64,000 nt of DNA, from NCBI GenBank assembly GCA_947177485.1, contig CAMWUR010000001.1:1-64000 (forward strand). Direction: 5' to 3'. Both the position numbers and the translations under genes were made by a program. Under the pieces are notes generated by a model. The model was given only the letters and a program-made list of their open reading frames with translations. It did no database searches and was not told where the DNA came from. How positions within the stretch are numbered: the first letter of the stretch is position 1; every line of letters starts with the position of its first letter. Source of the DNA: an uncultured Helicobacter sp. (GTDB taxonomy: Bacteria > Campylobacterota > Campylobacteria > Campylobacterales > Helicobacteraceae). Below are positions 8,114 through 15,615 of this stretch, piece by piece.

Positions 8114-8695
8114 TTAGCGGTATTGTGTAACAAGTACGCGATTCATTTCATTTTTGAAGCGCTGCATCATTTCTGAAGCAACGTAACTTGATGAATTCGT
8201 ACGTGTAAGCCAACCTGTGCGCATATTAAATACCGCTGTACCATAAGTAAAGGTAGGGATAGACACACCAAACGCACCCGGTCGCGTTGTTTTAGTAGCA
8301 GTAACAACTAAATATTCGCTTCGGGCAGGATTAGCTATCGAAACCACTTCATTGTAACGTTGCTGATTCACATAGCTACGGCTAGAACAATCGGATATAT
8401 TAATGCCACATGCAACACGATTGTCCATTTCATAGCCATTCAACATGGCAGCAACACCAACTTCTACCAAACTTGAACCGTATCCCAGTGATACGTTTCG
8501 AAGTTCAGAAACATCAGTAACAAAATACCCGCCCAACACGCGTTCCTTTTCGGAATCTGTGAGCGGCTGCACACCATGCATGGTGTCTTGGAACGCACCT
8601 TGTGTTACATCTGCAAGAAAATCTTGCCCAGCAAATGCGGGTGCGGCGAAGAGCGCAGCGCCCATGAGAACTTTTGCGCATGTTTGCTTCATCAT
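8114..8695 (-). CDS. GG protein 2: secreted protein with Sec signal plus double-glycine leader
   Basis: A 193-aa paralogue of GG protein 1. The first 56 residues are the same except Pro44 for Leu44: signal peptide ending AFA/G, then LTDSEKERVLGG. The mature part is only roughly half identical. The Cys spacing (CGINISDC), YLVVTATKTTRP, SIPTFTYG, the GW.TR segment and the C-terminal QR..NE.NRVL.TQYR are kept, while the first 40 mature residues differ strongly. The ribosome site (AAGGATAATA-ATG) is identical to copy 1. Conserved leader with divergent cargo points to a common processing machine acting on diversifying products. Confidence 0.75.
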   Translation of the reverse strand: MMKQTCAKVLMGAALFAAPAFAGQDFLADVTQGAFQDTMHGVQPLTDSEKERVLGGYFVTDVSELRNVSLGYGSSLVEVGVAAMLNGYEMDNRVACGINISDCSSRSYVNQQRYNEVVSIANPARSEYLVVTATKTTRPGAFGVSIPTFTYGTAVFNMRTGWLTRTNSSSYVASEMMQRFKNEMNRVLVTQYR

Positions 8696-8838
8696 TATTA
8701 TCCTTCTGTTTGATGATTTCGCAATACTCTATGCTAGCATAAAAATAATAAAACAATCCTTAAAAATAGAGCTATGCACAAAATGTGCCTTTCGAGCGCG
8801 GCAGACGCTCAAAGAGGACTTTATGCCTCCACCTCAAA
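8525..8838. repeat. Direct repeat A (copy 2), 314 bp
   Basis: The partner of 6386-6699, covering the same functional parts: end of the upstream 450-aa gene, promoter region, signal peptide and GG leader. The near identity implies recent duplication or ongoing gene conversion. Confidence 0.9.
8776..8789 (-). promoter_or_regulatory. Candidate sigma-54 promoter of GG protein 2
   Basis: The same GGCAC-N5-GTGCA element as before GG protein 1, carried in repeat A. GG and GC are ten bases apart on the minus strand. It is absent before the vestigial third GG gene. Confidence 0.4.
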
Positions 8839-10179
8839 GGCGCTCACTTGTTGCTTAGTTGTGGGTGCATAAGCTTGTTGGTTTTGATGATTCATTGCAT
8901 TGATAAATGCTTTTTGAATCGAATCGGCGCTCACATTCCATTGGTCTTTTGGTTCTTTGTTTTTATTTGATTCCTCTTGGAGTTTTGTAATGAGCTTTGC
9001 AAACTCTACAATAGCCTTGTTGGACTCTTCATAGAGTTTGTCAACATCGCTACCTTGAGCTTGCTTTCGTGCTTCTTCTTGTGCCTTTTGACGCGTTTCA
9101 ATCGCCTTTTTACGCAAACGTTCAAGATGTTCTTTGTTTGCCTTGTCAAGATCTTTAAAGATATTTGAAATTGGGTCAAAATATTCCGAATCATCATTGT
9201 TGCTCATAGAGTCATAATACGCACCGCGTGCACTATCTTGGACTTCATAGCCATTTGCGGCACGAAGTTTTGTAAATAATTGTTGCATCTCTTTGATATA
9301 TTCGCGTCTTTGCTCGCTCATTGTGTTGAGCTCTTGGTCTGAATAGTCAAAAACCGATTTGCCCCAACTTGCATAATGTTCTGCCTGAACCGATTCGGGA
9401 TTAACATTTCTATCATAACCCTGCATTTGTCCCATATAGGTGGCTTTACCTTCTTTAAGATAACCATTGCTATTCACCATAGCAACTAAAATTCCGCCCA
9501 TAGAGATTGTGCCATCAGAATTGGTGTATTTTTCAGCACTGGTGTTCCAAAATACCCCTATTGTTGTGTCCTCTTTCCCGCCATTGGCGCTATTAAAAAT
9601 ATCACTTGCTGGCTCAATTTTTGGGTTATGTCTATCACTCCAATCTACAGGATTATAAAACGTTGATGCAAACATTTGATTGTTTTTGTTTTGGTAATTA
9701 AAACTTAAATCTGCATTGACTTTTTCAAAGACGTCTTGATGAATTTTTGAAACTTTCAGTGTCGTTCGGTCAAACTCATAGCCTTGTGGAAGATGGACAA
9801 GCTCATCTTTTGAAAAACTGGTTTTATTGAGAATCTGTTCATCGACAAGTTGTGAGAGGACTTGATACGCATTACCGATTGTCTTGGCAATATCAATATC
9901 GCTAAAAACTCTCAAAGCACCTTGTGGCGTCTCTACACTAGCGCGGTATAGCGATTCCATTGTGCTGCTATGAATCTTGATGTGCTCTGGGATTCCTGCA
10001 GCTTTGTTAAAGTCTTCGGTAAAATAGCCATCGTCATCAACACCATAGCCTAATACAAGTTTTGTGGACATATTGTTATTGGCAGAAACGGAAGTATTTG
10101 TTTCTGTTTTGACATTGCTATTCAATGTAATACGAGCATTCGCGAGCATATTGCTTGCAAGATGATTGTTGAGAAACAT
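8821..10179 (-). CDS. Array protein 3: 452-aa Cj0814-like putative flagellar-dependent secreted protein
   Basis: The third paralogue. ATG 10179 is preceded by AAAAGGACGTGCC, the same ribosome site style as copies 1 and 2. It contains all family blocks (DDDGYFTEDFNKAAGIPEHI, DIAKTIGNAY, ISMGGILVAMV, GQMQGYDRNV, MSEQRREYIKEMQ, coiled coil, DQWNVSADSI). The middle part (SFNYQNK..., FYNPVDWSDR..NPK) is closer to array protein 1 than to protein 2. The open frame continues in frame through the upstream gene remnant to 10353, so a longer fusion product starting there is possible but has no good ribosome site. Confidence 0.65.
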   Translation of the reverse strand: MFLNNHLASNMLANARITLNSNVKTETNTSVSANNNMSTKLVLGYGVDDDGYFTEDFNKAAGIPEHIKIHSSTMESLYRASVETPQGALRVFSDIDIAKTIGNAYQVLSQLVDEQILNKTSFSKDELVHLPQGYEFDRTTLKVSKIHQDVFEKVNADLSFNYQNKNNQMFASTFYNPVDWSDRHNPKIEPASDIFNSANGGKEDTTIGVFWNTSAEKYTNSDGTISMGGILVAMVNSNGYLKEGKATYMGQMQGYDRNVNPESVQAEHYASWGKSVFDYSDQELNTMSEQRREYIKEMQQLFTKLRAANGYEVQDSARGAYYDSMSNNDDSEYFDPISNIFKDLDKANKEHLERLRKKAIETRQKAQEEARKQAQGSDVDKLYEESNKAIVEFAKLITKLQEESNKNKEPKDQWNVSADSIQKAFINAMNHQNQQAYAPTTKQQVSAFEVEA

Positions 10180-10218
10180 GGCACGTCCTTTTGGTAAATT
10201 TACAAGAGAATCGGCTAC

Positions 10219-10251
10219 TTGTTGGGAAAGTTTAGAAAACTCGCCCAACAA
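10219..10251. promoter_or_regulatory. Intercistronic hairpin in unit 3
   Basis: Arms TTGTTGGG (10219-10226) and CCCAACAA (10244-10251), with an inner pair AGTTT/AAACT and an AGA loop. The position matches the hairpins of units 1 and 2, but the base pairs differ (TTGTTGGG versus TTGTCAGA) while pairing is kept. The GG gene before it is destroyed, yet the hairpin persists. Confidence 0.6.
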
Positions 10252-10300
10252 ATCAAAAGCTAGCGGTAATGGAGTCCATTCAGCCACAACAACTGCTTCT

Positions 10301-10381
10301 GCCAAAAAATCTTGCGCAGCAAATGCGAGCGCGGCGAAGAGCGCTGCGCCCATGAGAACTTTTACGCATTTGTTGCATCAT
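10301..10381 (-). pseudogene. Vestige of a third GG-protein gene (signal peptide only)
   Basis: On the minus strand this matches the 5' end of the GG genes: an ATGATG start, the ..VLMGAALFA..AFA.QDFLA signal-peptide code, then homology stops before the GG motif. The first ATG is out of frame with the signal-peptide frame, so a frameshift is present. The remaining in-frame segment runs on into array protein 3. It is a deleted copy of the GG half of unit 3. Confidence 0.75.
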
Positions 10382-10455
10382 TTTATCCTTCTTATGAGGA
10401 TTGCGCAATGTCTATGCCAGCATATAAATAATAAAACAATCCTGAAATCGCCCCG

Positions 10456-11805
10456 CTAGAAATTATACCGCACCTGCACGCGCAAACGATTCTGCTTTGC
10501 GTCCGCATAGCGGGGCGCGTTGTTGTCATAGCTATAATCCCCATACCACAAATCTTCGAGCGTCATGCCCGCAGGGAGCTTTGGAGTTTTCTTTGCCGAA
10601 AGCATGGCATAGTACACATAGAAATGCAGTTTTTCATTATATTGCCAGCCGATATAGGGCGCAATCTCGACAAAATCGAGAATCTCGTTTGCCGCCTCAA
10701 TTTTGCGCCCACCTTTGACATAATCCACAGCGAGCTTGAGCGCGTCTTTTTCTAAGAAATGCAAACTCACGCTGCCATAGGCAGCATGTAGTCGTTCTGA
10801 TTGTGTGGGGAGATTGCCAAATGGGCTATACCCAATGCCTGTAATGCTGTATTCGTTCCAAATCCAGCCCGCCATTTGGAAGCCGCCCTGATTGTCGAGC
10901 GCAACAGCATAGCCATCGTTGCCCGAGCCGATATAGCCAACACGCACGCCAAGCAGGCTCAAGCGCACACCCGCTTCGAGCGTATAGAGTGCATGGTTTT
11001 CCTCAATTTCGATATTGGGAATAAGCGCCTGAAAACCCGCACCTTGCAATTGACTAAACGCATATTCGCCCTTGACATGGAAATTGGGGTGTTCATAGCC
11101 TGCGCTAAGATAGAAAAGATAGTTGATGAAATCCTGAACACCGAGATAAAGAGCTTGCGCATTGAATCCCTGCAAGTCTACCTTTGCACCGAGTTGATAA
11201 TAATTCTTACTAATCGAATCTTGCCCTGCGGCAAATGGTAAAGCCATTGCGCCATCATCAAGCGAGAAAGTGTCGCTAAGTCCTGCATGCAAGACAACGC
11301 CGGGTGCGTCATGGCTCTCGAACCACACACCATGAATGCGGTCATCGAGAGGGTCATGCACGGGCGTATCGATACGTGACTTGCCCGCACGAACGAAGCT
11401 TTGCGTGTGCGGAATGTGGTATTTGAGATAGTAGGTACTCACACCAAAATCGCCGTCTTTGCCTGCGCCAAGCCCATTGCCCAGAACATCGCCCGAATTG
11501 GCAACATAAGTTTTCCAATATTGCGTGCCAAGAGTTGCGCTAAAGCCCTGTACCTCGGGCGTGGTAAAATCAGCATTGATGCGCCATTGCTGCCCAGCAC
11601 CCTGCCCATACGAGCTCGCATACGTGCTCCCTGTTCCATTGAGCCCATTGGTGAAATCATAGTTTTCCACACGCGTATCTGTCAGACGATAGCGCAAAAA
11701 GCCACCCACCTCAATGCCCTTGACAAACTCCTCTAGATCCTGCGCATTTGCAATCGTAAAACTCGATACAAGCGCACCCATGAAACACAATTGATATATT
11801 TTCAT
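10456..11805 (-). CDS. OprD/MOMP-type outer-membrane porin
   Basis: A 449-aa outer-membrane porin. ATG 11805 follows AAGGATTGGGTC. Signal peptide MKIYQLCFMGALVSSFTIANA/Q. The mature start ..FVKGIEVGGFLRYRLTDTR and the segment AGKSRIDTPVHDPLDDR are typical of the OprD-like/major porins of Campylobacterota. The C-terminal strand ends LRVQVRYNF with terminal Phe, the barrel-assembly signal. Expected role: diffusion of small solutes across the outer membrane. It stands 60-90 bases from its neighbours and is probably its own unit. The exact substrate class is not predictable. Confidence 0.8.
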   Translation of the reverse strand: MKIYQLCFMGALVSSFTIANAQDLEEFVKGIEVGGFLRYRLTDTRVENYDFTNGLNGTGSTYASSYGQGAGQQWRINADFTTPEVQGFSATLGTQYWKTYVANSGDVLGNGLGAGKDGDFGVSTYYLKYHIPHTQSFVRAGKSRIDTPVHDPLDDRIHGVWFESHDAPGVVLHAGLSDTFSLDDGAMALPFAAGQDSISKNYYQLGAKVDLQGFNAQALYLGVQDFINYLFYLSAGYEHPNFHVKGEYAFSQLQGAGFQALIPNIEIEENHALYTLEAGVRLSLLGVRVGYIGSGNDGYAVALDNQGGFQMAGWIWNEYSITGIGYSPFGNLPTQSERLHAAYGSVSLHFLEKDALKLAVDYVKGGRKIEAANEILDFVEIAPYIGWQYNEKLHFYVYYAMLSAKKTPKLPAGMTLEDLWYGDYSYDNNAPRYADAKQNRLRVQVRYNF

Positions 11806-11892
11806 GACCCAATCCTTCAAGCGTATTTGCGGCGATTCTAGCAAAGAAGCGTTTAGCGTATTCTTAAAAACAGGGCACAACAAAAACCATTG

Positions 11893-12999
11893 TTATTTCT
11901 TAAAGAGAGAAGCAAGCGAGCTAATATCTGCTTTTTCTTCGGGGATTGGCATGGCTGGAACAAGATTGTTTTGTTCAACAAGTTCAATCTCATACCCCGT
12001 GAGCATTGTCGCAAGGCGGATATTGATTCCACTTTTGCCAATCGCCTTGGGCTTTTGCTCGCTTGGCAGCGACACAATGGCTTTGTTACCCTCAATCTTG
12101 ACGCTCGAGATGAGCGCTGGAGCAAGCGAACGTGCCACAAATTTTTCGCCAATCTCGGAATATTCGATACAATCGATATTCTCATTCTTGAGCTCCTTGC
12201 TTACGGCATTTATCCGCACACCGCGCACACCCACAGTTGCGCCGATTGGGTCAATCTTTGGGTTTGCGGAGCTAATCGCAATCTTGGAACGTTCTCCAGG
12301 GATTCTAGCGCAACGATGAATCACGACTTCATTGTCGTGAATCTCGGGCACTTCGAGCCGCAACAATTCCTCGAGAAACTTCGGCGTTGTGCGCGAAAGC
12401 TCGATGAGGATTCCATTGCGATTGTCCATCGAGACAAATTTTAAAACAGATTTCACCACACTCCCCACGTTAAATTTCTCGCCCTTGATTCGGTTGCGCA
12501 TGGGCAAAACAGCGCGAATCTCATCGATTTCAACGTATGTATTCTCACGTTCATCGACACGTACCACGGTTCCCGATACAATCTTACCCATTTGTGATTT
12601 ATATTTCTCAAATAATTGCGTTTCGATGAGTCTTTGAATATGGTATTCAAGTTCTTTGTGCAAGGTGTTGATGCCATTGCGCCCAAGATTTTCAAGGTCT
12701 AAATCATAACGCGCTTCATCGCCAATCTCGAAATTGCCACTCAATTTTTTTGCTTCGCTCAAAGCCATATAGCATTGCTGCCCGTCTTGCAAACGTTCAT
12801 CATCGTCTGCAACGATGAGAATCTTTTGATACAGCGAAAAATTTTTATTTTTTGCGTCAATGTCGATTCCATAGCTATATGTCTCCTCGATACATTTCCG
12901 CGCTGTATTCATCATCGCCTCGGCAACTGCTTCGGTTACACTCTCGGTGCGCAAACCCTTTTCGCACGCGATGAGTTCGATAATATCCATAATTTTTTC
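11893..12999 (-). CDS. nusA: Transcription termination/antitermination factor NusA
   Basis: A 368-aa NusA with the N-terminal RNA-polymerase-binding domain, an S1 domain (GTVVRVDERENTYVEI.. onward) and two KH domains (PGERSKIAISS..IDPIGATVG; KAIGKSGINIRLA). The chosen start is TTG 12999 with GGAG six bases upstream, giving MEKIMDIIELIA.., which matches the usual Helicobacter N-terminus. ATGs at 13014 and 12990 are alternatives with poorer ribosome sites. It lacks the C-terminal acidic repeats of gamma-proteobacterial NusA, as is normal in this phylum. Confidence 0.93.
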   Translation of the reverse strand, partial: EKIMDIIELIACEKGLRTESVTEAVAEAMMNTARKCIEETYSYGIDIDAKNKNFSLYQKILIVADDDERLQDGQQCYMALSEAKKLSGNFEIGDEARYDLDLENLGRNGINTLHKELEYHIQRLIETQLFEKYKSQMGKIVSGTVVRVDERENTYVEIDEIRAVLPMRNRIKGEKFNVGSVVKSVLKFVSMDNRNGILIELSRTTPKFLEELLRLEVPEIHDNEVVIHRCARIPGERSKIAISSANPKIDPIGATVGVRGVRINAVSKELKNENIDCIEYSEIGEKFVARSLAPALISSVKIEGNKAIVSLPSEQKPKAIGKSGINIRLATMLTGYEIELVEQNNLVPAMPIPEEKADISSLASLFKK

Positions 13000-13072
13000 C
13001 AATCCACTCTCCATTTGATTTTGATTCAAGATTGTTGGATAGAAGTATAGAAAAATTTCACTTCTACTGCCC

Positions 13073-14395
13073 TTAATAAAGCGATTCTCTATGCCAAACA
13101 CCTTTTTGAAACAATGTCCAAAAGACGAGCGCACGTAGCATTGTCTCGACACTCATAAGGAGATAAATCAGCCACACATCTCCCTGCCAAAGGACGATGA
13201 AGCTCGCCGGAACAATGCGCAAAATCCAAATGGAAAGCGCATTGACAAGAAGCGTAATCTTTGTTGCGCCCGCGCCGCGCAATGCGCCGTCAAGAACCAT
13301 ATTCATCGCAAAAAAGACTTGTGAAAAACCAATATAAAACAAATACAAGCTTGCGGATTGCAACACAGAATCATCAAGGCTAAAGGGTCGCGAAATGGTG
13401 ATAGGAAATAGAATCAGCACAATCCCCAAAAGCCCCATAAAACTCATCGCGAGCACAAGTGTGAGGTAGGTGCTACGTTTTGCCTCATAGACTTTGTGTG
13501 CCCCGAGATTCTGCCCCATGAGGCTCATCGCCGCGACCATAAATCCAAACGCGGGCATGAACACAAAGGCTTCGATGCGCCCACCGATAAGATAGCCTGC
13601 AAACACCGATTCGCCATAGCCTGCAATAAAAGACGAGATAATCGTCATCGAACAAAATGTCGAGAATCGCTCAAGCCCGCTTGGAATCCCGATTTTAAAT
13701 GCTTGCAAGGTAAGATTGCGCTCGAAACACCAACAAAGACGCAAACGTTTCTTGCTCTGCCACAATGCGGCAAAAATCAGCAACGATTCGAGGATATTCA
13801 CAACAAGATTTGCCACAGCTGCGCCCATAAGCCCAAGCGCGGGGAATCCCAGATTGCCTGCAATCAGAAGCGAATTGAGAATCACATGCATGCCCACAGC
13901 AAGCGTTTTGATACGAAATGGCGTAATCGCATCATTATTTGCCGTCATTGCTGCCGCGATGACGATTTTAAACAAAAAAAAAGGCAAACTCCAAAGAACG
14001 ATGTAGAGGTATTGCGAGGCGAGAGAGAGTGCACGTTCGTTCAGCGAAAAAAGCAACAGAAACGAATCTCGACCCCAAAACATCAAGACGCTCAAAGGAA
14101 TACTCAAAACAGCAGTTGCAAGCAACATTGAGCTAAGTAGCCGCGAGGCACTCTGCCAATCTTTCGCGCCCACTTTGCGCGCGACAATCGCGGTTGTACC
14201 GACATTGAGGATATTGGAAAAGACAAAAACATACATAAAGCACGTCACTGCCGCGCCGAGTGCGGCGATGACTTCGCTGCCGAGCTCACCGATGAACAAA
14301 AAGCTCACGGTCATGGCGAGTAAGTCAAGCAACGATTGGAGGATAACGGGAATGGCGATACGCAAAATGCGCCGCAAACGATAGAGTGTTCTCAC
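13073..14395 (-). CDS. MATE family multidrug efflux transporter
   Basis: A 440-aa inner-membrane protein with 12 predicted membrane segments and MATE features: an early ..IPVILQSLLDLLAMTVSFLFIG.LG segment, VGTTAIVARKVGA, then a second half with GIPSGLERF and ..VSxMGQNLGA. Members exchange cations for cationic drugs. The start is GTG 14395, overlapping the stop of the upstream hydrolase gene by 4 bases (GTGA), so the two are coupled. The pair hydrolase-MATE also occurs in H. pylori (HP0757-HP0759 area, from memory). Confidence 0.88.
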   Translation of the reverse strand: MRTLYRLRRILRIAIPVILQSLLDLLAMTVSFLFIGELGSEVIAALGAAVTCFMYVFVFSNILNVGTTAIVARKVGAKDWQSASRLLSSMLLATAVLSIPLSVLMFWGRDSFLLLFSLNERALSLASQYLYIVLWSLPFFLFKIVIAAAMTANNDAITPFRIKTLAVGMHVILNSLLIAGNLGFPALGLMGAAVANLVVNILESLLIFAALWQSKKRLRLCWCFERNLTLQAFKIGIPSGLERFSTFCSMTIISSFIAGYGESVFAGYLIGGRIEAFVFMPAFGFMVAAMSLMGQNLGAHKVYEAKRSTYLTLVLAMSFMGLLGIVLILFPITISRPFSLDDSVLQSASLYLFYIGFSQVFFAMNMVLDGALRGAGATKITLLVNALSIWILRIVPASFIVLWQGDVWLIYLLMSVETMLRALVFWTLFQKGVWHRESLY

Positions 14396-15270
14396 AGAAA
14401 ACGTTGCATGAGCCCATTGTAGGCATCGATGCGTCTATCACGCAAAAAGGGCCACGCACGGCGCACGGATTCCGAACGTGAGCGCGAGATTTGAGCACGT
14501 AAGATTCCACTCTGTGTGCCAAGCCGCCCAAGAGGCTCTCCTTGTGCACCAAACACAAAGCTGTTGCCCCAAAAGTCGATTCCATCAAGAACACCGCTGC
14601 TATCACGCTCAAACCCCACACGATTGCATGCCGCAACGGGGATTCCGTTTGCCACGGCATGCGCGCGTTGAATCGCGACCCATGATTCGAGCTGCCGTGT
14701 TTTTTCGTCTGCATCATCGCCGCGAAACCAGCCGATTGCTGTGGGGTAAAGCAGAATCTCCGCGCCCTTGAGCGCCATAAGCCGCGCGGCTTCGGGATAC
14801 CATTGGTCCCAACACACAAGCACGCCGAGTTTGCCCACGCTCGTGGCAATCGGTTCAAAACCCAAATCGCCGGGCGCGAAATAATACTTTTCATAGAATC
14901 CCGGGTCATCGGGAATGTGCATTTTGCGATACATTCCTGCCACACTGCCGTCTTTTTCAAACACCACAGCCGTGTTGTGATAGAGCCCTGCGGCGCGGCG
15001 CTCAAAAAAACTGCCAACAAGCACAACGGCGTTTTCTTTTGCAATCGCGCTAAAGCGGCACACATTGTCCTCAAAACACAACGCATAATCAAAAAATGCT
15101 TCATTCTCGCTTTGACAAAAATATTCTGTCGTGTGCAATTCTTGAAGCAACACCAAATCTGTGCTCGCCGCAATGCTCGCAATCGCCTTGCGCGTGGATT
15201 CTATCATCGTTTCACGCGAGCCTGTATAGCTTTGTTGTATCAATGCAAGACAAAAGGTTTCATTCATCAT
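14392..15270 (-). CDS. aguB: Carbon-nitrogen hydrolase (N-carbamoylputrescine amidase-like)
   Basis: A 292-aa nitrilase-superfamily amidase. Catalytic Glu in LLQELHTTEYFCQ, Lys in YRKMHIPDDPGF and Cys in VCWDQWYPEAAR form the E-K-C triad. The sequence around the Cys and ..DEKTRQLESWVAIQRAHAVANG.. is characteristic of AguB, which turns N-carbamoylputrescine into putrescine. The start ATG 15270 (or 15267) has AGGTGA upstream; a GTG at 15279 is less likely. It overlaps the end of the acidic-protein gene by 11 bases. Its usual partner, agmatine deiminase, is not in the window. Confidence 0.88.
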   Translation of the reverse strand: MMNETFCLALIQQSYTGSRETMIESTRKAIASIAASTDLVLLQELHTTEYFCQSENEAFFDYALCFEDNVCRFSAIAKENAVVLVGSFFERRAAGLYHNTAVVFEKDGSVAGMYRKMHIPDDPGFYEKYYFAPGDLGFEPIATSVGKLGVLVCWDQWYPEAARLMALKGAEILLYPTAIGWFRGDDADEKTRQLESWVAIQRAHAVANGIPVAACNRVGFERDSSGVLDGIDFWGNSFVFGAQGEPLGRLGTQSGILRAQISRSRSESVRRAWPFLRDRRIDAYNGLMQRFL

Positions 15271-15556
15271 TATAATCACCTATGTCATCATAATCACCGC
15301 TACCATCGTCATATTCATAGTCATCATCATCATAGTAATGATGCGATGGCTCATGTTCATGGTGGAGTGAATCATAATCCTCAAACGACTCAAACGCGTC
15401 TTCCTCATCTTCTGTATCTTCTTGCGCCAGAATCTCCTCACGAACGAGTGCATCGAGCTCGTCTATGTCCGAATCGTCTAGCTCGCTTGCTTCGTTTTCT
15501 AGCTCTTCTAGCTCGCTCATCTCCTCTAGCCCCAAGTCCTCATAACGTGATGCCAT
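15260..15556 (-). CDS. Highly acidic 98-aa hypothetical protein
   Basis: Starts at ATG 15556 with AAGGA nine bases upstream. More than a third of the residues are Asp or Glu. The N-terminal half is a predicted acidic helix (MSELEELENEASELDDSDI), and the C-terminal tail is very rich in Asp/Tyr/His (HHYYDDDDYEYDD). There is no signal peptide or membrane segment. The His/Asp-rich tail could bind divalent metal or mimic nucleic acid; both are speculation. It is the first gene of the acidic protein - hydrolase - MATE run. Confidence 0.65.
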   Translation of the reverse strand: MASRYEDLGLEEMSELEELENEASELDDSDIDELDALVREEILAQEDTEDEEDAFESFEDYDSLHHEHEPSHHYYDDDDYEYDDGSGDYDDIGDYNDE

Positions 15557-15584
15557 TTTATGTTCCTTGTTGCAGATTTTTGTC

Positions 15585-15590
15585 TATAAT
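15585..15590 (+). promoter_or_regulatory. -10 element of alr
   Basis: TATAAT, preceded by a T-rich stretch (TTTTTGTC), 25 bases upstream of the alr start codon. The transcript leader would be only about 18-20 bases. It points away from the acidic-protein gene. Confidence 0.6.
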
Positions 15591-15615
15591 TGTAGCAAAA
15601 ATTCAAGGCTCGCGA

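Noticed and set aside
4531..10179. CRISPR or simple tandem repeat array
   Set aside because: The repeats are gene-length paralogues with coding frames preserved; no short regular repeats with spacers occur anywhere in the window.
14803..15615. Long N-terminal extension of the alr frame
   Set aside because: It is antisense to the hydrolase and acidic-protein genes. Alanine racemase homology begins at 15616, where a ribosome site and promoter are present.
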